Shown here piece by piece: positions 33,690-45,555 of a stretch of 64,000 bases of DNA. The notes under the pieces were generated by a model. It worked only from the letters and a program-made list of their open reading frames with translations, made no database searches and had not been told where the DNA came from. The position numbers were made by a program, and so were the translations under genes. Where the stretch lies: the NCBI GenBank assembly GCA_025201345.1, contig JAIXMG010000043.1, positions 98,161 to 162,160 on the forward strand, given 5' to 3'. The stretch's first letter is position 1, and every line of letters begins with the position of its first letter. This DNA comes from Thamnidium elegans. Taxonomy: Eukaryota > Mucoromycota > Mucoromycetes > Mucorales > Mucoraceae.

Positions 33690-35282
33690 GTGTACCATAA
33701 AAGGAGGTTTATCTTTGTACGGTTGGCTAGGCTGTCAAATAACTCAAAGAAAGATTTTATTAATTGTTGGCACACTTACTTCTCTGTTAGCTAGTGGCGC
33801 ACTAATGATATCAATTGAATACTGGATGTTATTTCCAGCTAGATTTTTACAAGGTTTATCCAACGCATTTATTTGGTCAATGAGTTTTGCTCTTGTGTCC
33901 GATATATGGCCTATTAGTAAACTAGGTTCGATGTTTGGATTTATTTGTGGACTTTATCCTTTAGGAATGACATTTGGGTTGACGGTTGGAGGTAAATATG
34001 TCAATTTTATTTTTGGGTTACACGTGTTACTAATATTTGTTGTATAAACAGGAGGTAAAATTTGGGTTCACTCATTAGGAATGATACTAATGCATATATC
34101 TTAATTTAGTAATTTTCAACTACGTAGATCACAAGTGTTCTTTTATCTGTATTTTAATATTATCAAGTGTTTGCTTTATTTTGCAACTTTTGGTAATCGA
34201 AAGATCAACTATACCACACAATTGGTTTAAATCGAGAAATCAAGTTGACACTCATTTGGAAGCTCATGATTTTAAAGACATGCAAAAAGAAATGGACGTT
34301 ATGGAAGAAGGTTTATGGAGTAAAAGTTCATCTTTATCCACTATCAATTTACGAGATCAGCCTATAATATTTAAAAAAGAAAATAATTACAATTATAATC
34401 AAGATACCAGCGGTCATATTAAATCAAAAGACTGTACCTTTTATCGGCTGATTACTTCACCCAACTTGATTTCGTTAATTTATCAACTAGTCGTTTTATC
34501 TGCCATAACTAGTGCTTTAGAGGTAAGACATTTAATTATCTTGTAAAAAAAAACCAAGCAGTAAAAAAAAAACTTATATTTAGACCGCTTTATATGCAAA
34601 TTTGATACGAGCTCATGCTATAACCGATAATATAAAACAAGGAATGGTATTAAGTACATTCTTAGTTCCATGTGTTTTCTCTTCTTTCTTAGCCGGATGG
34701 TTCTGTGACAGATTTGGCTCCAAAATCGTCAGCCTAACTAGCGTAATTATTTTAATTCCTGCTTCCATTTGGGTAGGTGTACCTAACCAAAATATCGAGA
34801 GTATGGTAGCGGCTCTTGTTCTTGGTGGTATCACAATGACAGGTGCTTCTATTTCTGTTATTCTAGTTACTTCAAGACTACTATTAAAACTTGTTCACGA
34901 TATATCTACAGAAGAGGGTAATAAATCTCATCAACCCACCACCATCATTTTTTCAATTATTGCATCAACTTGCGGTATTGGATACTTTACTGGGTCATCA
35001 TTAGCAAAATTAAACGCGATCATAAGCTTCTTTTGGCTCTGTTTTATCTTTGCTGCGTTATTAACTACCTGTCTTCCATTAATGGTATATTATTCAAAGC
35101 GATATAAGAATAGAAGTATCGGTTCAAATATTAGCCAGAAATCTATCATCAACAACACAAGACCTGAAAGTTTTGCTGAATCTATATTATCAGACGATAC
35201 AACTGTAGGTTCTCTTTCTGATAATTCTCTTAACGACGATGTAGTGGTAGAAAGAAAATCTTCTATTATTGTTTCTCCTTAA
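33204..35282 (+). CDS. Major facilitator superfamily transporter
   Basis: Modelled exons: 33204-33431, 33488-33629, 33704-33991, 34052-34054, 34110-34522 and 34584-35282, total 590 residues. About twelve membrane helices fall in two halves split by a charged loop (about residues 255-330). Motif A is visible as GWLGCQITQRK after helix 2, with a second copy GWFCDRFGSK in the other half. The motif C region reads GMTFGLTVGG once a 3-nt exon (GAG) is included. The N-terminus is hydrophilic (about 60 residues) and the C-terminus is Ser-rich. The pattern fits the drug:H+ antiporter / vesicular amine branch, so export or vesicular loading of a small molecule is the inferred role. The substrate is unknown. 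It follows UGGT by 220 bp in the same direction without evidence of a joint role. Confidence 0.88.
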
Positions 35283-35572
35283 AAAAAATTATTCTTAAAT
35301 AAATAAAAAGGGGAGGAATCGAGTATCTGTAAATTAAAAAAAAAAAAAAAGGATAATGATTTATGAGATAATCAAGTATATTTTACTGATAGAGATGATG
35401 TGGAAAGACGAAGTTTTTTACTTACAGCAGAAAAGAAGATATTGTCCAATAGCAGCGCACCAAAAAAGATGACTAACTCATGAAAGCATGACTTACACGT
35501 GAATATCACGTGCCTTCATTTACATAATTATTTGATATAAGTATTATTTATTGGTTACATAAATACATCAAT
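35283..35572. other. Spacer between MFS gene and tRNA gene
   Basis: Contains the MFS 3' end with an A run near 35337-35351. The tRNA 5' flank is AT-rich. Nothing else is seen. Confidence 0.5.
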
Positions 35573-35655
35573 GGAAAGATGGCCGAGTTGGTCTAAGGCG
35601 TCACGTTAAGGTCGTGATCTCTTCGGAGGCGTGGGTTCAAATCCCACTCTTTTCA
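35573..35655 (+). tRNA. tRNA-Leu (anticodon AAG)
   Basis: An 83-nt type II tRNA without intron. The acceptor arm GGAAAGA pairs with TCTTTTC with one G-T wobble, and the discriminator is A. The D arm is GCC/GGC. The anticodon stem TCACG/CGTGA closes a loop TTAAGGT, giving anticodon AAG (A34 usually becomes inosine and reads CUN codons). A long variable arm CTC-TTCG-GAG marks Leu/Ser class. The T arm is GTGGG-TTCAAAT-CCCAC with a matching B box. CCA is not encoded, as normal for nuclear genes. Confidence 0.96.
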
Positions 35656-35656
35656 C

Positions 35657-35662
35657 TTTTTT
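35657..35662 (+). terminator. RNA polymerase III T-run terminator
   Basis: Six T residues start two bases after the tRNA discriminator base, the usual Pol III stop signal. Confidence 0.85.
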
Positions 35663-36143
35663 CTTCTATCGAAAAATGAGGTGTATGTAGACATGAGTAC
35701 TGCTGTTACGCCAAGTGTCGTGCCTCGACTGGTGGTTATGGTAGTGTTAATCAATAGATAGTGTGGTAAAGTGTAAAAAGAGTATAATAAGGCAATAGTA
35801 AGAAAAGTGAGCGCCAGTTCCTGTTTTATAAGTAGAACGACTTAAATAATAAAGTAGAATAAAAGATTTAGGTAAAAATACAATGGAAAGTAAGATCCAA
35901 GGAAATTCAAGAACAAAATAAAATATAGAATAAGGAGGGCTAGTTTAATGGTAATTTATGTTATACTCCTCCGCTCAAATAGCAATCGTCACTTTTTACA
36001 AAAACAATTACTCATATGATATAACATTTTTGAATTAAGAGATTTGATAGTAAAACTTTAACCAAATAACTTCAAATTTTAAATATAAGCTACTTAAATA
36101 TATAGAGTGTTAAGTTTTATAACTGATGCAAGGCCATTGTTGG

Positions 36144-36177
<34 letters not shown>

Positions 36178-36577
36178 CTGTACATCTTTCGGGCATACTG
36201 TTTGTAAATTTTAAACAAGTATCTTGGACAATGTTTCTCCAAATCAGTACATTTATTGCTTTTTTTTTTCATAGAATTTGCCAAAGGTTTTCAAGTGTAT
36301 TTAAATTCGGATTTTGAGTGATGTAGTTTATTTATAAAAACTAATGTTTACTTTTTACTCATAGTTGTCCAATTACTCATGATAGTATATCGAAAGCATC
36401 CAACATTCGCCAACTATGTGAAGACCTGCGATACTCTTATCCTTTTTTCTTTTTAAGCTCTTATAAGCATATGTTTTGTCGTAGTAGATAATTTTTTATT
36501 CTATTCTATTTTTCTTTTTCTCAAGGATGTTTTTTTAATTACTGCACAGGGTGACGGCCTTACATATACTTGCCGTT
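35663..36577. other. Intergenic region after the tRNA
   Basis: AT-rich DNA with a run of about 28 T at 36145-36172. I see no supported gene. The last part could hold upstream exons of the small gene at 36578, but none can be fixed. Confidence 0.4.
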
Positions 36578-36714
36578 ATGGAAGAAATGGCCAATAAGGT
36601 GTTATCAGACATGGGTCTCAAAGGTAGTAGTAATTCTTGTAAATCAAATACTTTATCAATTGTTTTAAAAAAATAATAATAGACTTACAGATCAAACTAA
36701 ATGAAGACGATTAA
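36578..36714 (+). CDS. Possible tiny spliced gene or C-terminal exons of one
   Basis: Exon 36578-36623 and exon 36683-36714 join in frame (AAAG|GTAGTA ... AATAATAG|AC) to MEEMANKVLSDMGLKDLQIK and five more residues, ending TAA. The frame is also open upstream of the ATG to a good acceptor (GCACAG at 36543-36548), so this could be the last two exons of a longer gene with 5' exons I cannot place. The peptide looks helical and amphipathic. There is no identifiable domain. Confidence 0.25.
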
Positions 36715-37183
36715 AGTGTAAGCTAGCTGTTTCTTCCTCTCTTATCAAATCTTCCGTCCCAGTTACCGCGGCCTCAAATAACAATGTATCTCATGTATTA
36801 ACCTTTTTATTTCTTTATTTCCTTCATTCTATCTCTTCATTCTACCTCTTCATTCTACCTCCTCGTTCTGTCTGTCCTTTTTACTATTTTTTATAATCAA
36901 CTGTAAGTTTTCATATTTATTTTTCCAGAAGTGACGAATAATTCATAAATGAAAGTGTAATAAGAATTGGTTTTTATTAGTTTATGATTTTAGTTAGGTA
37001 TTTATTACAAAATATGATTTTAAGTGAAAGGTGAGTTAAAGTTTATTAACAACCGTCCTCATTAAGGAGAACCCTATTCAACGAGCATAATTCTTTGTTT
37101 GGTATTACCAGAGAAAATAAAAGTCAATCATGTAACAACTTATTAAACTGTTTTAACATGCAGTTTTTTTTTTATTGGTTTGA
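36715..37183. other. Intergenic region before SNAPC3
   Basis: A pyrimidine-rich repeat-like stretch with TTCATTCTACCTC units at about 36820-36870 is seen. The remainder is AT-rich and should contain the SNAPC3 3' end. No gene is supported. Confidence 0.45.
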
Positions 37184-38912
37184 TTATTTTTTCTTAGCAG
37201 GGCCACCACGAGTTCCATAATATTCTTTTGCAATAACAGTTGTATTTTCATTATGAAACGACTCAAAACAATTATCACAATAATAGCAAGGAGAAAATCC
37301 ACTGATGATTTCTTCTTCTGTCATTTTACTACAGAAAAAAAAAAATACATGTTAACAAACTGTATTCTTTCTTAAAATATACACATATATATATATACTT
37401 ACGTAGCAGGAAAGATAGTACAGATAGAACACTTAAACCGAACATATCTAAGATTATAAGTAGTTCTTGGGAACTCCTCTTTGGACTTAAACTCATTATT
37501 TGCAATCAACCGAACGCTTTGAATCATCAGCATGTGCTCACACTTATCCTGATGAATAAATGCAGCTGGTTTATGTAAATTTAAAGCAACGACTTGAAAC
37601 AGCACATTCATATTTTCTTTGGTATATGAAAACACACTTTTATTGACTTCCTTTTTGGTAAGCCAGCTATCAATCAAATCATCATAATAATCCGCATCAT
37701 TGGCTTCATATCGAGTATCGATATAAAATACATGATCCATATAAATCATAGAAGGCGAAAGTTTCTTTCCCAGTGTATTGATAACTTCTCCATCCGGCTT
37801 TTTTCCAACCCTATCACAATTCATAACAAAATCACTTAAACAATAGACTGCATCTCTGAGATCCGATATACGCTGTGACCCTAGTATTTCAATCTCTTGG
37901 AACTTTTTAGCCGTTGTCGATGGATCATAAATGGTAACTGTAATTAATGTATCGTCCAAGGAATCGCGTTCATCTTCAATATCTACATTTGGTGGGTTAT
38001 ACTTTTTTTCTTTTTTTATTAGTATCCAATTTTAAAGTTGCTAAAAAAAAAAAATGGAATATTTACATCTTCTTTTACATACTTGAACGCATTAATTTCA
38101 CATTGCCTTGGTAATAACGTATATAAATATTTAGGTCCAATTGATTTTAAGATACTTTCTTTATACAACGCCGCTGTTTCCTTTAATGCCTTTGCTAGCG
38201 GAAATTCTTCTTCCTCTGGTTCATTTGATTTATCTGTAGTCTCATTGACACAAGCAGAAGGCAACGCCAGATTTAAATTATGCATATTTATTGAATTGGT
38301 GGTCTGACTCAGATTAGACTCTGACGGTATCGACGAAATTGATCCTTCTACTTGTTCTTCTCTCCCTTTGCCTTTCCTACTCAACTCTTGAGATGTCTGT
38401 TCACTCACTTCCGATACCGAATCCTGATCGGACTCAGAGGCCGATCCATCTTCATCACGCTTTTTCTTGCGGCCTGATCCATCCTCTTCCTCCGTACCAT
38501 TTTCACTATGCGTTCTCTTACGACTTAACTTATTTTGTTGCTCTAGACTTACAATCTTTTCAAATTCTTCATCGGGAATAACTCTATTAGCCGCCACATC
38601 TTTGGCCTGTGGTTTCTTTATGCTATATCTCGGCCGCACTTCCTTTTCTTTTAAAGTTTGTAGTGAATAGACATCGGATGAAATACGTGATAAAAGTTCG
38701 GGATCTTGAAAGATCTCTGAAAGTGTCGCCAGATCGTATTTGGATTTAAGACTATAACGCTGTCAATGATTGCTACAAGAAGAAGAAATAAAAACTTACT
38801 TGATATCTTTATATTGTTGTCGTTTTTTAATAAACTCGGGATCGGTTTCGATCAATCTTTGTTGTTCGAATAACTCTTGGAATGATTTCTTTAGTTGATT
38901 TGGTGTAGTCAT
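37184..38912 (-). CDS. SNAPC3: snRNA-activating protein complex subunit 3 (SNAP50)
   Basis: Four exons: 38912-38800, 38751-38067, 38001-37403 and 37328-37184, total 513 residues. The N-terminal half has basic and acidic low-complexity stretches (RKKKRDEDGS, many Ser/Glu), likely disordered. The conserved C-terminal domain starts with EIEILGSQRISDLRDAVYCL, the family hallmark. FYIDTRYEANDADYYDDLI and a zinc-binding set follow: HQDKCEHMLMI, FKCSIC and CYYCDNCF. In other eukaryotes this subunit binds the proximal sequence element and recruits Pol II or Pol III to snRNA promoters, so a nuclear role in spliceosomal snRNA transcription is expected. The last intron splits the zinc-ligand region, and the acceptor of the third exon lies just after the branch site TACTAAT. 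Neighbouring MBF1 is divergent. Confidence 0.9.
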
Positions 38913-38914
38913 TT

Positions 38915-38956
<42 letters not shown>

Positions 38957-39631
38957 CGAGAAGTATGTAACCGCGATTGAAAATATCCAAAAAGGGGTCG
39001 GTGTTACCAGTTTGATAAAATAAAACGCGTTTTGAAGTGAACCCCTTTTCGTAGGTGTGTCTCTTTTTCAGTGATTTCTCTGCTCCCAAAAAAAAAAAAA
39101 AAAAGCTGTCAACATTAATGCAACTGCTCGCATAAAAAAAAAGAGTCATCACCTCCTTCCCCCTTCTTTTATATCAACAAGATATACCACAATAACTAGT
39201 ATCAAACAAACTTTTTTTTATTCTACTCTCAAGAGTTTTTTCCGTCATGCTAAAAAAGCACTCTTTCATAATTGTATTATTAGTGTATCTCTTTTTTAAA
39301 CCAATTAAACTTTTCAAATTACGTATAGAAACATTGTAGACTCTCAACAAAAACCTTTTAGACTCTATTAAACACGACGACTGCGGTTCAGTTTAATGTA
39401 GCCTAAACAATTATGTCATTAAAGAAAACTGCGTTTCTTTTTATAATTAAAACTACGACGCCGTTTTTTTCCATGGCTTTCCAAGACCTTTAATGACGAG
39501 TGCGATATCATTGGTGGTTTTTATAATTTTTTTTTTCCTTTTTTTTTTTTTTTTTTGGGTATTTAATTTTTTTAACAGCTGCGGTTTTTTTTTTTTACCT
39601 TTCCTTCTTTAAATTATTTTATATATACACA
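38913..39631. other. Divergent promoter region, SNAPC3 and MBF1
   Basis: About 720 bp between divergent starts. Immediately 5' of SNAPC3 there is a run of more than 30 A (38920-38952), and T runs precede MBF1 (39527-39557, 39587-39597). Such tracts keep nucleosomes away in yeasts. GGTGTGTCTC and similar short strings are seen but not assigned. Confidence 0.5.
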
Positions 39632-39799
39632 ATGTCTGGTAAGAAGAAAAATAATAAAAAAAGGGAAAGAGAGATATTAAAAAAGAAACGCGGGAAATAT
39701 TATAGATTGGGATTCTGTTACTGTTCTTCGTAAGCGTGACCCTGGAAAGGCTAAGGTTACTCGTACCGATGCTGAAATCAACGCTGCCAGAAGAGTAAG

Positions 39800-39832
<33 letters not shown>

Positions 39833-40227
39833 AAATGGATATCACTCGCGATATTAATCATTTTCTTCTCTATTAGGCTGGTGTTGCTATCGCTACTGAT
39901 AAAAAGTCTACTTTAACCAACTCTAGTCACGCTGATACTGATCATCGTCGTATCGCAAAGCTCGATCGTGACAATGATGTTGCACCTCCTCCTCGTGTAG
40001 ATGTATCTGTTGGTAAGGCTATTCAAAAGGGTCGTCAAGATAAGAGCATGACTCAAAAGGATCTGGCCCAAGTTATTAATGAAAAGCCTCAAGTTGTTAA
40101 CGAATACGAATCTGGTAAGGCTATTCCTAACCAAAACGTTCTTGGTAAGATGGAACGTGCTCTTGGTATCAAGTTGAGAGGAAAGAACATTGGTGACCCA
40201 TTAACTTTTGGTGGTAAGAAGAAGTAA
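39632..40227 (+). CDS. MBF1: Multiprotein bridging factor 1
   Basis: Three exons: 39632-39638 (only ATG TCT G), 39706-39794 and 39877-40227, total 148 residues. [13 protein letters not shown] is the N-terminal MBF1 domain, created by the first splice. The helix-turn-helix (Cro/C1 type) domain spans about residues 78-130: [20 protein letters not shown] and [20 protein letters not shown]. The C-terminus [14 protein letters not shown] is typical. MBF1 bridges bZIP activators and TBP; it also acts on stalled ribosomes to prevent frameshifting. Such a tiny first coding exon is unusual but gives the exact conserved N-terminus. The second intron has a T run of about 29 followed by nine A. Confidence 0.97.
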
Positions 40228-40590
40228 AATTCTCTTTTTTATTAAAAGAAAAAAACCTTGTTATTATATAAACCAAAAAAAAAAAAAAAAAAATGTACAC
40301 ACAAAAGAAAAAATATTTTTTATACATCATCTTCATACAAATAAATTATTATAAAAAAACTTTTTTTTTTCCCTTTTTTTTTAAAGGTGCGGTCATTGGA
40401 TATATAAGGCCCGGGGCAAAAAAGAGAGAAAGAGAGAAAGAGAGAGAGAGAGAAAGGGGTTGGGGGGAGCGTCTTAACATAAATATAGTTCGCATTAAAA
40501 AAAAAAAGCTTTTTTCCCTCTTTCCCTCTTTTTTTTTTTTTTCTTTTTTTTCTTCTTCTTTCTTTTCCGCCCCTTTCTCTCTCTCTTTTT
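40228..40590. other. MBF1 3' region and LRR promoter
   Basis: It contains an A run at 40275-40291, a purine tract (GAGAAAGAGAGA) at about 40425-40455, and then a long pyrimidine tract from about 40515 to the LRR ATG. Pyrimidine-rich leaders just upstream of start codons are common for highly expressed fungal genes. Confidence 0.55.
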
Positions 40591-41736
40591 ATGTTAGGTA
40601 TTCAACAAGATAATTTTTACGATGAAGTAGAATGGTTGGATACAGATGCTTCCGAGGATGAAGACTATTCACCACTCATGAACGATTCTCAAGATGCCAG
40701 TAAACAATTTTTTCTAAAGACTAGTAACCCTCAAGATTTTCTGGATGATGTATTGGATAGGAAGAGAAATCGCATGAATTCCCTAAGCTGGGATATAAAC
40801 TCTAGAGAATTATTTAGACGTAAACTTACTATTAGTACTGAAACTCCTTCTGATAAAGTACGTAAAGCTATAGATAAAACAATAGATGATGGCATAGATC
40901 GAGTAGATATAAGGTAAAAGAAAAAGACTTTTTTTTTAAAAAAAAAAAAGAACTAAAAAACCATAAAAAAAAAGCCATGTAGAATTAACGGAAATACCCG
41001 ATGAAATTGAAGAACTACAATATGTTACTGTTGTTCATCATGATATAGTTAAAGCTGCTGCTTTACAAATATTCATGTACGGAAACTACATAGAGTCAAT
41101 AAATTTGCGTTTATTTCGTTTAAAAAATTTATCCGTGCTAAGTCTAAGTAAATAATACGTCTTTTATTATTTCTTTAAATCCTAACCAACTCTTTCTCTT
41201 TTTTTTTGTTACATGTAAAGGAAATAATCGTCTGACAACCGTTCCACCTGAAATTGCGTTACTTGAAAACTTGGTGGAACTCTCTCTTGGAAATAATCAA
41301 CTGGTAAAAATTTATAAGCACTAAAACCAAACAAAAAACTTAACAATTACAATAGAAATCAATACCTGCTGAATTATTACGATTAAAGAAACTAGAGCTA
41401 CTTTCTTTATTACCGAACCCATTCTTACCATTACCAACCGATAAACCACACCGTCTAGTTTGCAAACAATCTAAACCAACACTGGTAGAGATTACGACTC
41501 GAAGTCTTTTATCACAACCGGATGACTTGATTAAAGATAATCAATGTATTTTACCTACTGAACTCTTGACAAAATTTCAATCCATATCCAAAACCAATCA
41601 CTGTGAACATTGTAAATTATTATTTCATATACCTGATATTGAAGAAGTCGTTTGGCGAAGTGTATTAGGAAACCATCATATTCCTGTACTTTACCGATTC
41701 TGTTCCATTCAATGCAGTCATAAGCTCGTCTTATAA
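40591..41736 (+). CDS. Leucine-rich repeat protein with C-terminal Cys pairs
   Basis: Four exons: 40591-40913, 40975-41147, 41221-41303 and 41356-41736, total 319 residues. The N-terminal 107 residues are acidic and Ser-rich. The centre has three to four leucine-rich repeats: NLSVLSLRNNRLTTVPPEIA, LLENLVELSLGNNQLKSIPA and LLRLKKLELLSLLPNPFLPL. The C-terminus (about 255-319) holds CEHCKLLF and CSIQC separated by 34 residues, suggesting a small zinc site after the LRR cap. LRR modules usually bind proteins; no enzyme domain is present. The function is unknown, and a fungal LRR family of this layout is plausible but not named here. Intron 1 contains a T9A12 palindrome. Confidence 0.85.
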
Positions 41737-42181
41737 ATTTTGACCTCTCTCCGTTTTTTTCTTTAAACACTATTCCCTCTCTCTCTCTTTTTCTAGTTGT
41801 TGCATTATATTTCTTTAATAAATACTTTTTTCATAAAAAATAATAATATACATATATATATATATGCGAAAGAACAGGTTTACTACCCCTTCACCACACT
41901 CTAAATTTATTGACGTTTCAACGATACGGTCACCCTGATATTAAAAGACAACTCGGCGTTAAACCCAAAAGCTAAAATACGTTCCGAGCAAAAAAATAGT
42001 AAACGTTTCACTACGGTATCACCAAAAAAAAACAAAAACATGTCATTATCCTTTTTATATGTGTGTGACTCTAGCATTAAAACCCAGTGTATCCGATATA
42101 ATACAAATGAAAAACTATTTTACTTTTTCTTTTTTCTTTTTCTTTCTTAATCTATTCTACATATATAAAAGAACAACAGCT
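41737..42181. other. Spacer between LRR and CSC1 genes
   Basis: AT-rich, with a short AT dinucleotide run near 41850-41863. It should hold the CSC1 promoter. A small open frame from 42059 runs into the CSC1 start and is judged 5' leader. Confidence 0.5.
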
Positions 42182-45100
42182 ATGACAAGTGAAGGTACTT
42201 CCTTTCTAGCTGCCTTTCCTTGTATAGGTATATTTCGTTTCCTATGTGATGACGAAGAACCTCTACCTGGTTCGCCTGCACAAAATGCAAAATCACCTAC
42301 TGGTTTTCAAACACAACTTGTCTTATGTACTACTGTTGGTTCTTTATGTTTCTTATTATTTTGTTTCTTACGAGTGAGGTAAAAAAAAAAAGGTTTATTT
42401 TATTTTATTGTACTCACTAAAGACTATTTGGTTTAGATGGAGTGCTATTTATTCGCCAAGACTTCGAATGTTAAAGTAAGAAGAGTGCATACGAAAAAAA
42501 AAAAAAAAAAAAAAAAACTAAACTTGCCCTTTTTAAGACATGCTCCGGAACACCTTCCAGATACACTATTTGGTTGGATTATACCTTTATTAAAGACACC
42601 TAATTCTGTTGTTTTAGATAAAGTTGGATTAGACGCAGTAGTGGTAAAACCTCCCCCCTTTTTATATAAAAAAAAAAAAATTATAAACATTCAACTCACA
42701 CCCAAAAACTTTTTTACAAGATGTTACAATTTTTATTGATGAGCGTAAAATTATTTAGTTTTTGTGGATTCTTTGGTACAGTAGTATTATACCCAATAAG
42801 TAAAATGGGAGGAGATATCGCCAACGGCACCAACCCCGATATTCCACATAACGACACGACCAACAGCACACTATCACAGCATGAGTTATTTTTCTTTGGC
42901 GCCAGCACACCTTCCAACAGCAAAGTCGGCAACACTTTCACCTCGCACTCAGTTTCATTTTTATGGGTCTACCTCTTCTTCACCTACTTATTTGTCTTTG
43001 CCACATTTTATTTTACGTTTATCAACTATCGAGACTACGTACGTATCCGTCGCGAATTTCTGCTTCGCAAAAGCAAAACCTTATCTGCGCGTACCTTATT
43101 AATTACCGGAATCCCCGCCTACTTACGATCCGACCGTAAACTCGCTGACTACTTTGAAAAACTGGGCATTGGCGTAGTCGAATCCGTACACACCATTCGT
43201 CACGTTGGTCGATTACTGGAATTTATCAAAGAAAGATCGCAGCATCTCAGACAGCTGGAGCTTGCCTACACAAACTATTTAGGAAATCCCTGTGATTTAA
43301 GAGGATACGATCCAGATGAGATATTAGAGGAAGAAGGTCGTGAGAGGTTTTTACGTCATGTCGATACCCAAAGTGATTTACCCATTTGCTTAAAAGGAAA
43401 AGATAGACCCAAGTTTAAACAAGGACTGGTGTACGGACCCAAAATAGACGCTATTGATTACTATTCAAAAAAATTCGACGAGATTGATGAGTTGGTTGTA
43501 AAGGCACGTAAAGTTGGAAAGTTTTTGCCTACTAGTGTTGGGTTTGTAACATACGAAGAGACCATTAGTGCAGTAAGTATAACACACAAAAAGGAAGAGA
43601 GCAATTTTTTTAAAGCATATTCTATGTAGTATGTTGCTTCTCAAGTCTTGATCGATTCGACACCATTCAGACTTCGCGCCCAGTTAGCCCCAGAACCTAG
43701 AGACGTCCTCTGGGAGAACATTTCCATGCACGGTCGCGAACGTGTGATCCGTAAAGCACTAATTATGTTTATCCTTTTATTCTTGGTCTGTTCATGGACA
43801 ATTCCCTGCAACTACCTTTCCGCCTTAACCTCACCCAAATCATTGAAGGAATACTTCCCTTGGCTATTAAAGTTGGCCGAGAAAAACAAACTGTTAAATC
43901 AAATTGTTGCTGGTTTTATACCTACGCTTGGTGTTGTTTTGTTTTTCTCTGTACTGCCTATTGTATTCAATAGTAAGTAACACTTTTTGGAAAAAAAACT
44001 CCCCTGTGCTAAATACATATATATGATAGGTCTTAGTGTAATTGAAGGTTTTACAACTCGTAGTGAATCAGAAGAATCCTGTTTCGCAAAGTAAGTACGC
44101 CCACACTAAAAAAAAAATATATGCATAAGCTAACGTATACACATTAGACAATTTTTCTTTTTATTCGCAAACGTTTTATTATTCATCACTGTCGCAAGCA
44201 CACTCTTCAAATCCAAAAGCGACATCTTTGAGGATCCTACCAAGATCGCCAACATTTTTGCCTCCAAGCTACCCGAGGTCGCTCCCTTTTACATCAACTA
44301 CGCAGTCCTTCAAGGCATGATGCTATGCCCAATTCAATTACTTCAAATCGGCCCTATCCTCGTTCAGCAATTCTACAAGACATTTTTATGCAAAACGCCT
44401 CGTGACTATGCCGAAGTATTTGCTCCACGCATGTACAACTACGGTTGGGGATATCCAGTGCCTGTCTTTATGTTTGTCGTCATCTTGGTGTACTCTACCA
44501 TCTCTCCTTTAATTCTTGTATTTGGTGTCATTTATTTTGCAATGAGTTATCTTGTATTGAAATATCAATTACTTTATGGTAAGATTTTTTTTTAACTAGC
44601 AATCTTATATACATACTAAATACTTTTCAAAAAAAAAAAAAAGTCTACTTTCATTCTTATGAAGTAGCAGGTAGAATGTGGCCTATGGTATTCTCTCGTA
44701 TTATTATCGGCTTAATTATTTTTGAATTGACATCCGCAGGTTTGTTCACCTTGAACAAATCCTATCCATTAGCCGCCCTTTGTATGCCTTTGATCTTGCT
44801 TACCATCGCCTACAAAGTAGTGATGGACAAAGCGTACCAAAAGAGCACGCAATTTCTGCCACTGCAACTACTCGCCGAGAAACTGGGCCCAATGACAACC
44901 ATTGCTCAAAAGCAAGACAGCACCAACTCTGACGACTCCAGCGTCCACCCCTTGCAATCGCAACCCGAATCCAGCACACGCCCTAAACCTTTAGCTCACG
45001 TATCCACCAGCAAAATCGCCAAGCTTAAAAACAGAAGACGTCGTACAGTGTTAGACGAAGATGATTACGTTGCGGATCCTAGAAAGTTTACAGATTATAG

Positions 45101-45555
45101 AGAGCCTCCAATGACTCTATTGGAAGGCATTTTGAACACAGGTATGAAACAGTACGGTCATCCAGCTTTGTTAGGTGCGTTACCTCAGCTTTGGTTACCT
45201 GTCAAATGCGGATATGAAAATAGAGGTATTGTTACAAGGTCGACTTCGCTTACTTCTACCAAGAGAGATACAGGTAAGAATTAAATTAATATTATTATTA
45301 CGCATTTGTGCTAAAACTTTTTTTTATAAAGGAGATGAAACTCGACCACTTTTACAAGCTATTATACCCACTCGTACAAACAACGAAACAACTCTCTCAA
45401 ACTTATTCCAGGAAGAAGAAGAAGAAGAAGAAGAAGGAGGGCAAACAGACGAAGATGAAGAAGAAGATAATATCGGTACTTACTATCATCACCCTGAAAG
45501 ACGTCTTTCTAAGAATTTATTAAGTCGTTCTTATGGCACTAATAATCTTAAATAA
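42182..45555 (+). CDS. CSC1: CSC1/OSCA-type stress-gated cation channel
   Basis: Nine exons: 42182-42378, 42437-42475, 42538-42643, 42721-43572, 43630-43972, 44030-44090, 44148-44578, 44644-45273 and 45332-45555, total 960 residues. The layout matches the OSCA/TMEM63 family: an N-terminal helix, RWSAIYSPRLRMLK, HAPEHLPDTLFGWIIPLL, and two helices. A cytosolic RRM-like domain contains SARTLLITGIPAYLRSD and GFVTYEETISA. The pore region begins near DVLWENISMHGRERVIRK and includes SVIEGFTTRSESE and helices through YAEVFAPRMYNYGWGYPVPV. An acidic tail with ten Glu closes the protein. These channels open on hyperosmotic or mechanical stress and pass calcium. Exon 4 alone encodes 284 residues. A decayed copy of exon 9 exists at 58244-58419 on the other strand. 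Confidence 0.95.

Noticed and set aside
35573..35655. tRNA-Ser instead of tRNA-Leu
   Set aside because: The long variable arm fits both, but the anticodon loop TTAAGGT gives AAG, a Leu anticodon, and the discriminator is A as in Leu tRNAs.
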